From: an uncultured Flammeovirgaceae bacterium
GTDB lineage: Bacteria > Bacteroidota > Bacteroidia > Cytophagales > Cyclobacteriaceae
Direction of reading: 5' to 3'
Assembly: GCA_937138955.1 (NCBI GenBank)
Contig: CAKZPJ010000306.1
Coordinates: 1-8,610 of the forward strand
Length of the DNA stretch: 8,610 nt
A model generated the notes under the pieces. That model worked only from the letters and a program-made list of their open reading frames with translations. It searched no databases and was not told where the DNA came from. Made by a program: the position numbers and the translations under genes. Positions 1 to 6,935 of the stretch are shown piece by piece. The number at the start of each line of letters is the position of its first letter. The first letter of the stretch is position 1.

Positions 1-2076
1 ATCCCCTCACCCGGTGACCCCGGTTACGAGTGGATTATCCTGGATCAAAACGATCAGGTAGTAACCAGCACCAACGAACCTGTGATTGAAGTGAGCGATC
101 TTACTCCTGCTGCTGGAGTTTACCAATACACGGTTACCGTTACGGATGATATTGGCTGTTTTGTTCAGGATACGGTGGTGGTGACTATTTTAGAGGCTCC
201 TGAAATTGAAGGCACAGTAGTTAATTCTGAATGCGGTGTGCCTTCCGGCGAAATACAGTTAAATATTTTAAGTGACCCTAACGAAACTTATTCTTTTGTC
301 TGGACTGATTCGGACGGTAATCAAGTAGGTACAACAGGTGATGTGACCGATTTAGCGGCGGGGGTATACACGGTAGCGGTTAGTAACTCTATTGGCTGTA
401 CTACTACTGAACGGTTCGCGATCAGCGATGCTAATGCCGATTTTACCGTCGAAGTTGAACCCCAGGAAGGCTGCGATGATACTGGAACACTGTTCGTTAC
501 CATTACCCCCGATGATCCAGGAACATTTACCGGAGTAGACTGGTCAATAGTGGATGAAGGCGGAACGGTAGCATTTAGCGGAACAAATTCTTCAGGGCTG
601 ACCTTCACCATTCCTGAAGCCAACCCTCCCGCTGGTAATGGATTAGCTCCCGGCTCGTTTGGGCTGGAGTTTGAAAGCCTTCCTGGCCTATGTATTCAAG
701 CTGATACCTTGACTATTCCCGAACCTGATTCAGTAGATTTTAATCTACCGGGCTTGCAGGTTTTCTGTGAGCCTACCGAGGTAGCGGCGCTAGACCCTGA
801 TACGGGTGAGCCTCTTCGGCCCGATGATAATACGTATAGTTTTATTTGGACAAATATCAGTGAAACATCCGGAAATATTGGCCTATCTAGCCGGACTGGT
901 AACCCAGTTACGATTACCCAACCGGGAACATATGAAGTAGAAGTAACCGACTTAAGCGGAGCAGTTTGCCCATCTACCCAACAGGTAGAAATAACCTTTG
1001 AGACTCCGCCAACTATTCAGGCTATCGTAGAGCTGGAGGATAACAGTTGTGAGGAGGGTGAAAAGGTAATTGGGGTAACGTTTGCTCCCGAGGTAGTAGA
1101 TACGGATGATTTGATCTACGAATGGCAGGTAGCACTACCGGATGGCACGGTACAAACGAATATTGGGGCTACCCAAGATATTACCGTGAGTCGTACTGGA
1201 GATTACTCAGTAAACGTAAGGCGACGAGGTGGAAACGCTACCTGTACTAGTGCTGCCAGTCCACTGCCTGTTGTTGTTAATCAACCCCTTTCAGTACTAA
1301 TTCTCTTTGGAAGTGCCTGCGACGATGGAACTGATATTCCGCTCATTGCCCGCGTTACTACCAATGGTAGCGATAGTTTACGCTACGAGTGGTACGATGA
1401 AGCCGGAACCCGCTTACCCGCCAGCAGTGATACGCTGCTGCTTCGCCCCGATATGCCCGAAGGTGAGTACCGCGTAGTAGTCACCCAGTTGGTCAATGGA
1501 GCCGAAGGCTGTACGGCTGAAACCTCGGCGGACGTTACCCGCAGTCCGATCCCCGAAACCAATCTCGGTCAGGGCCCGTTCGTCATTTGCCCCCGTGATC
1601 CGAACCCAGAAGCCAATTCAGTACTATTAGAAGTAAGCTTTGCCCCCAATATTCTCTGGACTACGCCCTTCGGAACCTTTGATAATACTGTAACCCTTCC
1701 GGCTAATCAAGGTGGCACCTACGTAGTAGAAATTACTAATGAGTTTGGCTGTACAACCATCGATTCGGTAGAAGTAATTGAGGATTGCACCCCCACTATT
1801 GTAGCTCCGAATGCCTTCCGACCTAACGGAGTAAACAGCGAGTTCTTTGTCTACCCCCGCTACGTAGCTGACGACGACTTTGAAGTGCGGATTTATAACC
1901 GCTGGGGTGAGCTGGTTTTTCAGTCCAACCAAAAAGATTTCCGCTGGGACGGGACCTACAACGGGCAACTCGCCCCACTAGGATCGTACCCTTACGTGAT
2001 TACATTCAAATCTGATACGGATGATGGCTCGGGAAATATTCTGGAAGAACGGGGTGGCGTGACGATTATCAGATAA
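1..2076 (+). CDS. Large surface protein with PKD/Ig-like repeats and T9SS type B C-terminal domain (3' part)
   Basis: The frame is open from the first base, so the true start lies upstream; 691 codons are visible, ending at TAA 2074-2076. The protein is a string of beta-sandwich repeats. Each ends in a strand of the form G-x-Y-x-V-x-V, most followed by a Cys within about ten residues and then an acidic or Thr-rich strand. Six such strands begin near nt 115, 361, 925, 1198, 1462 and 1714, the style of PKD-like/SprB-type adhesin repeats. The last ~90 residues (nt ~1800-2073) start with APNAFRPNG, contain VRIYNRWGELVF, then WDGTYNG and a Y-x-Y-x-I strand. That is the gliding-motility-associated C-terminal domain (CHU_C, T9SS type B sorting domain), which directs export through the type IX system and cell-surface attachment or release. 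No catalytic motif is visible. Likely an adhesin or gliding-related surface protein; its ligand is unknown. The family call is firm, the role is inferred. Confidence 0.9.
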   Translation: MPSPGDPGYEWIILDQNDQVVTSTNEPVIEVSDLTPAAGVYQYTVTVTDDIGCFVQDTVVVTILEAPEIEGTVVNSECGVPSGEIQLNILSDPNETYSFVWTDSDGNQVGTTGDVTDLAAGVYTVAVSNSIGCTTTERFAISDANADFTVEVEPQEGCDDTGTLFVTITPDDPGTFTGVDWSIVDEGGTVAFSGTNSSGLTFTIPEANPPAGNGLAPGSFGLEFESLPGLCIQADTLTIPEPDSVDFNLPGLQVFCEPTEVAALDPDTGEPLRPDDNTYSFIWTNISETSGNIGLSSRTGNPVTITQPGTYEVEVTDLSGAVCPSTQQVEITFETPPTIQAIVELEDNSCEEGEKVIGVTFAPEVVDTDDLIYEWQVALPDGTVQTNIGATQDITVSRTGDYSVNVRRRGGNATCTSAASPLPVVVNQPLSVLILFGSACDDGTDIPLIARVTTNGSDSLRYEWYDEAGTRLPASSDTLLLRPDMPEGEYRVVVTQLVNGAEGCTAETSADVTRSPIPETNLGQGPFVICPRDPNPEANSVLLEVSFAPNILWTTPFGTFDNTVTLPANQGGTYVVEITNEFGCTTIDSVEVIEDCTPTIVAPNAFRPNGVNSEFFVYPRYVADDDFEVRIYNRWGELVFQSNQKDFRWDGTYNGQLAPLGSYPYVITFKSDTDDGSGNILEERGGVTIIR
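1798..2073 (+). other. T9SS type B (gliding-motility C-terminal) sorting domain within the surface protein
   Basis: The final ~92 residues form the export signal. The opening is P-N-A-F-x-P-N-G, though the usual NGDGxND continuation is altered to NGVNSEF. A hydrophobic strand with I-Y-N-R-W-G follows, then a W-D-G-x-x-N-G turn and a terminal strand. The domain implies that the organism has a type IX secretion system encoded elsewhere. Confidence 0.88.
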
Positions 2077-2178
2077 TTTTGGGTAAGGATGTGGTTAATA
2101 GCGCGGCTACCTTCGCGTTCCTGCCAATCCTACGCATTCATTATTCTTTCATCCAAAAGTAATTCGCTAAGAGAATAA

Positions 2179-2307
2179 CCCACTTCTTTTTTTACCACTG
2201 CATTGAGCAACTTTCCCACTCAGCTATGTTCCGAACATACCGCACTAGGTAAATTTCCCACTTGAGTATACTTTAAAGGTATTGTAGTGGGCTATTTTCC
2301 CACTCAG
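2179..2307. repeat. Regularly spaced CCCACT box array (36/42/42 nt)
   Basis: CCCACT occurs at 2179-2184, 2215-2220, 2257-2262 and 2299-2304, giving start-to-start spacings of 36, 42 and 42 nt. The last three copies share the longer core TTTCCCACT, at 2212, 2254 and 2296, followed by CAG or TGAG. The sequence between the boxes is diverged. However, two of the 42-nt units each carry an inverted repeat at nearly the same offset: TATGTTC-C-GAACATA at 2225-2239 and ATAC-7 nt-GTAT at 2268-2282. On the minus strand the box reads AGTGGG(AAA). A related ACCACTG word occurs at 2194 and 2320, which are 126 nt (3 x 42) apart. Function is unknown; it could be a decayed tandem repeat or an intergenic REP-like element. 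Confidence 0.5.
2225..2239. repeat. Near-perfect 15-bp palindrome
   Basis: TATGTTC and GAACATA are exact reverse complements separated by one C. It lies in the middle of the first 42-nt repeat unit. It is too tight to form a hairpin loop, so a dimeric protein site or repeat-unit relic fits better than a terminator. Confidence 0.45.
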
Positions 2308-2315
2308 TTCCTTTT
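2286..2315 (+). terminator. Weak candidate terminator hairpin
   Basis: AGTGGG (2286-2291) pairs exactly with CCCACT (2299-2304) around a 7-nt loop. A T-rich run, with TTTTT at 2312-2316, follows after about seven bases. The stem is only 6 bp, the T-run is displaced, and the hairpin lies ~210 nt after the stop of the surface-protein gene. The same CCCACT is part of the repeat array, so this may be a by-product of the repeats. Confidence 0.22.
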
Positions 2316-2363
2316 TGAAACCACTGTATTAGTATTTCGTCATCGCGAACGAATATGAAGAGA

Positions 2364-2378
2364 CCTCTTAATTAGAGG
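2364..2378 (-). terminator. Weak hairpin just past the end of the minus-strand small gene
   Basis: CCTCT and AGAGG flank a 5-nt TAATT loop. The hairpin begins 15 nt beyond the TGA at 2394-2396 in the minus-strand direction. It is a short stem followed by a pyrimidine-rich but not purely T tract, so terminator function is only possible. Confidence 0.2.
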
Positions 2379-2393
2379 AGGGTTACTGTAAAT

Positions 2394-2579
2394 TCAATTG
2401 CCAAGTAGGCCCTGATCAATAAGTTTGCCTTTCAGTTGTTGAAACCAGTCTTTTTTTCCAAATACATTTAACAGCTTTCTTAGGGTTTTTATTTCTTCTA
2501 ATAGATCATCGCAGATAATCTGCTGCCCTACTTCTATTTTTTGTAGTCTGGAAGCTAATTCATCTAATCGTGTAGCTAT
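2394..2579 (-). pseudogene. C-terminal remnant of the winged-helix gene, cut off by an in-frame TAA
   Basis: Reading on in the same frame past the TAA at 2580-2582 gives 61 sense codons and then TGA at 2394-2396. The peptide begins IATRLDELASRLQKIEV, continues with LLEEIKTLRKLL, and ends with KDWFQQLKGKLIDQGLLGN. It is a long amphipathic, coiled-coil-like helix with Leu/Ile heptad spacing, a short break at F-G-K-K-D-W and a final helix, and it has real-protein composition. There is no in-frame ATG, GTG or TTG near its beginning (the first codon after the stop is ATA), so it cannot easily be a separate gene. I infer it is the natural C-terminus of the upstream 96-codon ORF. The whole would be 158 codons, and one base change of the TAA to AAA, CAA or GAA would restore it. 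A sequencing error or stop readthrough are the alternatives. Confidence 0.62.
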
Positions 2580-2870
2580 TTACTTTTGTTGACCAGACGA
2601 AAATTTGTCCTTCGGAGCATATTCGGATACTTCAGAAAGTTCTTCAACATATTCAGCACCATTGGCGGTCAATACTACATATAAACTATCTTTCGATAAG
2701 TAATCATCAAGGTATCCAATTGCTTCAAGGCTTTTGATGACTTGGGCGGCCTCATCCCATGTTATTTCAATATCATACTCATCATAGAATCTACATAGGT
2801 CAATAATGCTCTCTGATTTTCTGGTGTATAACCACTTTAGAATAAGCTTTTTATGCTCTTTTATAGTCAT
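2580..2870 (-). CDS. Small winged-helix-like protein, probably truncated
   Basis: Ninety-six codons from ATG (2868-2870) to TAA (2580-2582). I do not recognise a named family. Residues 3-18 form a basic helix (KEHKKLILKWLYTRK). Residues ~20-57 look like two or three helices containing WDEAAQVIKSLEAIGYLDD. Residues ~60-75 (SLYVVLTANGAEYVEE) resemble the beta-wing and last helix of a winged helix-turn-helix fold. The last ~20 residues are a polar linker ending SSGQQK, an odd place for a protein to stop and consistent with loss of the helical tail encoded at 2394-2579. There is no signal peptide or membrane segment, so it should be cytoplasmic. The ATG is 10 nt after the stop of the sulfatase-rhamnosidase gene on the same strand, so cotranscription is likely, but a shared function is not shown. 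A DNA-binding role is inferred from fold-like features only. Confidence 0.68.
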   Translation of the reverse strand: MTIKEHKKLILKWLYTRKSESIIDLCRFYDEYDIEITWDEAAQVIKSLEAIGYLDDYLSKDSLYVVLTANGAEYVEELSEVSEYAPKDKFSSGQQK

Positions 2871-2880
2871 GTATCTACAC

Positions 2881-5800
2881 CTAAAACGAATTCACCCGCA
2901 CCTCAATCTGATTAACTCCCGACTTTAAACGGATAGAGCCAAACAAGGGGTTTACCGGCTGACCATTAAGGCTGATAGCTGTACCTGACATGTTAGGGAG
3001 GACAAATTCGGCTACGGTATTGCCCGGTAATTCAATCGTATATCGTTGCAAACGATTGCTGACAAACTCGTACTCGCCAGTTACTGAACCCTTTAGCGTA
3101 GGCATTTTAATGCTGCTATGTTTCAGCTTGCTCATTTGGGGCTTAATGCTGATGATACCGAAACCGGGTGTCTTGGGCTGAATGCCCCAGAGATAACGAG
3201 GAATAATGTTAGCTGGTGCCGCACCCCAAGCGTGGTTCCAGTCGAGGTTGGGTTTGTACTTTATGTCCCAGGCTTCCAGCGCAACGGTAGAACCAGCGGC
3301 AATCATATTCCACCAACTGCGGTCGTGGGTAGCGGTCATTAGCTCCAGGGCGTAATCACCGGCTCCGGCCTCGTATAAGCCTTCCAGTAAAAACTGGGAG
3401 CCGTACACACTACAAGCCATCCCCCGCGATTTGATAAATTCTACTACCGTTTTCTGATACTCGGGCGGTACTAACCCAAAGGCCAGTGGCATCATGTTAG
3501 AGTGCAGAGAAGAGTGAGTTGCTCCTTCACCATCAATATAGATTCCTTTTTCTTTATCAAATAGGGTGGTGTTAATTGCCTGTTTTACCTTAGCCGCTAT
3601 TAGGGAAAAGTGGGCTTGATCGTCTGATTTACCTAGCACTTCGGCTAGTTCGGCCATCATCTTCATATTCTGGTAAAAGAAGCTGTTTACTACGGTATTA
3701 ATTGGTAGCATCTGATGACCATCGCGTTCGCCTTCTTCGGTAGAGAGTTTCCAACCGGTATCTTTCTGAGCCGGAGGCCAATCGACGATGTCTTTCAATC
3801 GGTTGGTAGTATCAGCGAAGCCTAGTTGCGCCATGTACTCTCCCGTCACCCCACCAGAGGTAGAGCTAATCAGCCCATCTTCTCGCGCCAAATCTATTAG
3901 GGTTTTGCTTTTCAGCGGTTCGTAGTACTTTTCAATTAGTTCGGTGCTACCGCTGTAATAGTAATCCTGGTACATCATCAGGGCGGTGTGGAGCAGCCAC
4001 TCGGTCGGCCAAGTGGGATGCTCCATAAACCACTCAATCGTTCGCTGAGCCATTGCGTACTCCCGGTCAGTAGTGTAGTGTCCTAGTTGATTGATGTAAG
4101 CATCCGCCTCATAAGGAATCCGTTCCCGATCACCATCCACGTAGACTCCGGCGAAGGAAGTCGCCTTCATGGTGTACTTGCACATATCCCACACTTGGTT
4201 CAGCAGCGTATCCGATGAGGTGAAACTACTAGCATCCTCTTCCCAATAATTAAAGTAGGCCAGTTGGTTAAGGTCATCCGAAGTTAGCTCAGTCTGCACT
4301 CCTTCTAACTCTACATAGCGGAAAGGCATCACAATGCCAAAAGAGTCGGGCAAAGCTACCGCTACGGGCAGCGTATTGCGCTCGTTTCGTTCTAGCTCAA
4401 TGGCGTAGTCCTGCTGATTGGGGCTAACTTGTAATTTTACCTCCTGATAGCGCAACGTCCCGCCGGGGTCTTGATCAACCAGTCCATCTTTTAGTTTCTC
4501 TCCTAGGCGAACGGTTAGGGTAGCAGAAGTCGGAGCTTGATAGTGCAGTTCTAACCCACCGAAAGCATGTTTTCCAAAGTCGGCAAGGTAGCTTCCTTCG
4601 TCTGTCTTTTGCAGCTCAACTGGTTTGATACGTTCTTGCTGAAAGACTTTGCCCGGCGCTACACCAGATTTAAAATTAGTGGTTTGGAAGGATTGAACCT
4701 CTGAGTAATTAGTCACCCGATTGCCTTCGTCCCAGATACGTACCTTCCAGAAGTACTGGGTCTGCGGAGCTAAGGGTTCGCCACCGTGCTCAATGTTGAC
4801 TGATGCATTGCCGCGAGCTTGTCCGCTGTTCCACACATCACCGATATTTTTCACTAAGTTCTCTTCCGAAGAAGCCACTAGCAATTGATAGCCCTGCTGC
4901 CGAACGGATCCCTGAGAAACCGTCCAACTGTACTCTGGCAACTCATCATTTACTGCGGAAGTGCCGGATGGGCGGATAAATTCTACCATTAATCCGTGCG
5001 GAGCCACCGAGAGTGAATCTTGGTGCTGTCGAATTAGCCGGTCGGTAGCGGAAGATAGATCGGCTAATACATCCTGGTAATTTGGATCGTCGGCCAGATT
5101 ATTAATTTCTTGAGGATCATCAGTCAGATGGTACAGTTCTTCACTGGATTTGTCGTTTATGTAGCGAAAATACTTCCATGCTGCGGTTCGCACTCCCTCG
5201 CTGGGCGGAATATTGGCAAACTCCCACAGGTGCTCAATTAGTACAGTATCGCGAGCCAAGCTTACAGTTTTGCCCGAAACGATTGACATTAAGCTTTTCC
5301 CTTGATAAGTATCCGGTACACTAACTCCGGCCAGATCGAGCATCGTGGCGGGTACATCTATGTTGAGCGCGAAGGCATCGCTATCTTGATGCTGGTCAAC
5401 CCTGGGATCAAATACGATTATCGGTACTCGTACTGAGTTATCGTAGAGTAGCCACTTACCGGCCAATTGGCGTTCGCCCAGAAAGTAGCCATTGTCACCC
5501 ATCAAGATGATGACTGTATTCTTGTCTAAGCCTTTCTTCTTCAACTGCTGCCGTATCTTTCCAATTTCCCGGTCAATACCCGAAATCATGCGGTAGTAAC
5601 CTTTCACACTGTGTTGATACTTTTCAGGAGTATCGTAGCGCCAGTACCAGCGAGTGCGATTGAAGCCCTCCCGCACAGGTTCAGGCAACTCGTTGAAGTA
5701 GCGGTCTTCGCCCAGGGCTGGACCAGGCATCTCCGTTTTAGCTAGTAGTTTGTCAGATTCAGCTTGCCAGAAGTACTGATCTTCCGCGGGATCGTGGGCG

Positions 5801-6411
5801 TGCGGGGCACTAAAGCTCAACGACAGGCAGAAGGGCTTATCTTCGTTCGCTTGATTGATAAAATCCTGGGCTTTTTGTCCGGTGTAGCGAGTAAGGTGAA
5901 CCGTGTCGTTGCCCAAGGTTTTGTAGTAATACCCTCGCCGATCTTTAAACCTATTATTACGGTCGTAGGATTCGTATTCATCAAACAGCGTAGGCAGATC
6001 ATCGTAGTTAACCCCAAACTTTCCGTAGAATCCGGTACGATAGCCCGCTTCCTTCAGTAGTTTAGGGTAGGCCTGCTGCATATAGCCCTCCTGCATTGGC
6101 CCTGACTGGAAGTTATAGCGATGGGTACGCTCGTACAATCCACTCAAAATACTCGCCCGGCTTCCCGCACAAATAGGAGTCGTAACCATGGCGTGAGAGA
6201 AATACGTCCCTTGCTGAGCCAACTCATCCATTTCGGGTGTGTGAATCAGTTTATTCCCGGCATAGCCCAGCGCATCCCAACGTTGGTCATCGGTGAGGAT
6301 AAAAATGATGTTGGGTTGGGAGGTGGTGGTGGTGGATTGGCTGAAAGATAAAAGAGATTGGCTGATAAAAGCTGAGAATAAAAGTACTGGTAGTAAAACA
6401 GGTTTGATCAT
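2881..6411 (-). CDS. Exported sulfatase (S1) / alpha-L-rhamnosidase (GH78) fusion enzyme
   Basis: 1176 residues, ATG 6409-6411 to TAG 2881-2883. A GTG at 6441 would add ten residues before the signal peptide and is unlikely. Residues 1-26 are a signal peptide ([15 protein letters not shown]...) without a lipobox Cys, so a periplasmic location is likely. Residues ~33-465 are an S1 sulfatase. They carry metal ligands D41-D42, the CAGSR signature with C81 as presumed formylglycine, H204/H206 in SAPHAH, D306-N307 in MGDNG and K319. Residues ~475-577 are an Ig/Fn3-like domain of the type that precedes GH78 enzymes. Residues ~580-705 are a beta-sandwich ending in PFRYVELEG. Residues ~725-1080 are the (alpha/alpha)6 GH78 barrel, with D759, R762, E763 (likely acid), D770, E1046 in TVALEAW (likely base) and NHAWG at 1059-1063. 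A C-terminal beta-sandwich with LNG follows. Predicted to remove sulfate and L-rhamnose from a sulfated rhamnose-rich glycan such as ulvan; the substrate is inferred. Divergent to a SusC gene. Confidence 0.92.
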   Translation of the reverse strand: MIKPVLLPVLLFSAFISQSLLSFSQSTTTTSQPNIIFILTDDQRWDALGYAGNKLIHTPEMDELAQQGTYFSHAMVTTPICAGSRASILSGLYERTHRYNFQSGPMQEGYMQQAYPKLLKEAGYRTGFYGKFGVNYDDLPTLFDEYESYDRNNRFKDRRGYYYKTLGNDTVHLTRYTGQKAQDFINQANEDKPFCLSLSFSAPHAHDPAEDQYFWQAESDKLLAKTEMPGPALGEDRYFNELPEPVREGFNRTRWYWRYDTPEKYQHSVKGYYRMISGIDREIGKIRQQLKKKGLDKNTVIILMGDNGYFLGERQLAGKWLLYDNSVRVPIIVFDPRVDQHQDSDAFALNIDVPATMLDLAGVSVPDTYQGKSLMSIVSGKTVSLARDTVLIEHLWEFANIPPSEGVRTAAWKYFRYINDKSSEELYHLTDDPQEINNLADDPNYQDVLADLSSATDRLIRQHQDSLSVAPHGLMVEFIRPSGTSAVNDELPEYSWTVSQGSVRQQGYQLLVASSEENLVKNIGDVWNSGQARGNASVNIEHGGEPLAPQTQYFWKVRIWDEGNRVTNYSEVQSFQTTNFKSGVAPGKVFQQERIKPVELQKTDEGSYLADFGKHAFGGLELHYQAPTSATLTVRLGEKLKDGLVDQDPGGTLRYQEVKLQVSPNQQDYAIELERNERNTLPVAVALPDSFGIVMPFRYVELEGVQTELTSDDLNQLAYFNYWEEDASSFTSSDTLLNQVWDMCKYTMKATSFAGVYVDGDRERIPYEADAYINQLGHYTTDREYAMAQRTIEWFMEHPTWPTEWLLHTALMMYQDYYYSGSTELIEKYYEPLKSKTLIDLAREDGLISSTSGGVTGEYMAQLGFADTTNRLKDIVDWPPAQKDTGWKLSTEEGERDGHQMLPINTVVNSFFYQNMKMMAELAEVLGKSDDQAHFSLIAAKVKQAINTTLFDKEKGIYIDGEGATHSSLHSNMMPLAFGLVPPEYQKTVVEFIKSRGMACSVYGSQFLLEGLYEAGAGDYALELMTATHDRSWWNMIAAGSTVALEAWDIKYKPNLDWNHAWGAAPANIIPRYLWGIQPKTPGFGIISIKPQMSKLKHSSIKMPTLKGSVTGEYEFVSNRLQRYTIELPGNTVAEFVLPNMSGTAISLNGQPVNPLFGSIRLKSGVNQIEVRVNSF
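6147..6171 (-). other. Sulfatase FGly signature codons (C81-R85 region)
   Basis: This segment encodes the sulfatase active-site motif around C81 of the fusion protein, reading C-A-G-S-R-A-S. In S1 sulfatases the Cys is converted to C-alpha-formylglycine by a sulfatase-maturing enzyme (FGE or anSME), which must be encoded elsewhere. The third position is Gly rather than the usual Pro or Ala. Confidence 0.8.
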
Positions 6412-6452
6412 GTTAATTGTGTATCGTATTGAATCAAGCACTACAACTTCTT

Positions 6453-6462
6453 ACTAATTAGT
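6453..6462. promoter_or_regulatory. Palindrome next to the fusion-gene promoter
   Basis: ACTAATTAGT is a perfect 10-bp palindrome that extends to 14 bp with one G/T mismatch. It lies just downstream of the predicted -7 box at 6471-6478, overlapping or closely following the expected transcription start. That is a position where a repressor could act. Short AT-rich palindromes also arise by chance. Confidence 0.28.
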
Positions 6463-6470
6463 GAGATTTT

Positions 6471-6478
6471 CAAATCTA
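6471..6478 (-). promoter_or_regulatory. Bacteroidota-type -7 box for the sulfatase-rhamnosidase gene
   Basis: On the minus strand the sequence reads TAGATTTG, an exact match to the Bacteroidota housekeeping -7 consensus TAnnTTTG. No good TTG-type -33 element is seen ~19-21 nt upstream; the region there is TTCTTCTTTC. Transcription would start near 6465, giving a leader of about 55 nt before the ATG at 6411. Confidence 0.5.
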
Positions 6479-6627
6479 AGTTATTAGCATTAGAAAGAAG
6501 AATATCCATCATCTGAAGGGTACTTAAACCTCACTACAATGAAAAAAAGTACAATCAGAGAAGATAATTTTCGCTATATGTCCGACTAATCATATTAAGT
6601 TGATTTAATAATACGGTGAAAACTACT

Positions 6628-6647
6628 ATTGTTTAAGACTAAACAAT
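6628..6647. promoter_or_regulatory. 20-bp inverted repeat, candidate operator
   Basis: ATTGTTTA and TAAACAAT are exact reverse complements separated by AGAC. This is the longest perfect-armed palindrome noticed in the divergent region and sits roughly midway between the two genes. It could be a dimeric regulator site or a small hairpin. The AT-richness makes a chance origin plausible. Confidence 0.35.
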
Positions 6648-6675
6648 TTGATTTTCTAATAATTACTGCTAATTT

Positions 6676-6691
6676 TTAGAAAAATTTCTAA
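6676..6691. promoter_or_regulatory. 16-bp inverted repeat upstream of the SusC promoter candidate
   Basis: TTAGAAA and TTTCTAA flank a central AA as perfect reverse complements. It lies about 20 nt upstream of the weak plus-strand -7 box at 6712-6719. This is a possible activator or repressor site, with the same caution about AT-rich chance palindromes. Confidence 0.3.
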
Positions 6692-6711
6692 TAACAACCT
6701 TTACTGCTATT

Positions 6712-6719
6712 CAATTTTG
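6712..6719 (+). promoter_or_regulatory. Weak -7-like box upstream of the SusC-like gene
   Basis: CAATTTTG matches TAnnTTTG at five of six defined positions. No -33 TTG element is visible. If used, the transcript would have a leader of about 210 nt before the ATG at 6936, which is long enough for post-transcriptional control. Confidence 0.25.
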
Positions 6720-6935
6720 CGCCCATGAGCGTTAGCACCTTCACTACCCAGAAATGGAAGGCTCCTGATACTCAATGCTGCCCCACAGTATTCCAGTATA
6801 GCTGCAAAATCACCCCTCGTCAATTATTTCCTTATCTAGCATTTTCTCCACCATCTGTTTATCAAACTCAAATAAAAAGCAACAAAATTTTATTTATACA
6901 ACTACTAATTATTTTAACCTTAACCACTTTATGCT

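Larger units (their letters stand above)
2077..2393. other. Noncoding region between convergent genes
   Basis: These 317 bases separate the surface protein (+) from the winged-helix gene remnant (-). No ORF of believable composition is present; the longest minus-strand open stretches are about 20-25 codons. A short GC-rich patch lies at 2101-2125 inside otherwise AT-rich DNA and has only a 4-bp CGCG stem. The main content is the spaced CCCACT array (2179-2307) and some hairpins. No strong intrinsic terminator with a clean T-tract directly after either stop codon was found. Confidence 0.6.
6412..6935. other. AT-rich divergent promoter region
   Basis: This stretch of about 524 bases separates the sulfatase-rhamnosidase gene (-) from the SusC-like gene (+) and must hold both promoters. 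No believable gene lies in it. A 110-codon plus-strand ORF starting at 6725 has poor composition and overlaps the SusC start. The most AT-rich part is 6540-6720. It contains palindromes at 6453-6462, 6593-6610, 6628-6647 and 6676-6691 and promoter-like boxes at 6471-6478 (-) and 6712-6719 (+). No regulator gene lies nearby in the window. Confidence 0.6.

Noticed and set aside
321..623. 100-codon minus-strand ORF inside the surface-protein gene
   Set aside because: Its Thr/Val/Ser/Pro-rich content mirrors the Thr/Val-rich sense strand; an antisense artefact.
1627..1968. 113-codon minus-strand ORF inside the surface-protein gene
   Set aside because: It lies antisense to the strongly supported repeat and T9SS-domain coding sequence and has no recognisable features; a shadow frame.
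2210..2280. Minus-strand open stretch (about 25 codons, containing KWEIYLVRYVRN) through the repeat array
   Set aside because: Short, bounded by stops, without a good start, and lying within the repetitive boxes; no support as a gene.
2179..2307. CRISPR-like array
   Set aside because: The repeated core is only 6-12 bases, the intervening sequence is itself partly similar, there are only three or four units, and no cas gene is nearby.
5764..6351. Plus-strand and alternate-frame ORFs within the sulfatase module
   Set aside because: All lie within the sulfatase coding sequence, whose catalytic motifs are intact in its own frame; none has a domain.
6412..6441. GTG start at 6441 for the fusion enzyme
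   Set aside because: It would put ten polar residues before an otherwise typical signal peptide; the ATG at 6411 also fits the promoter spacing.
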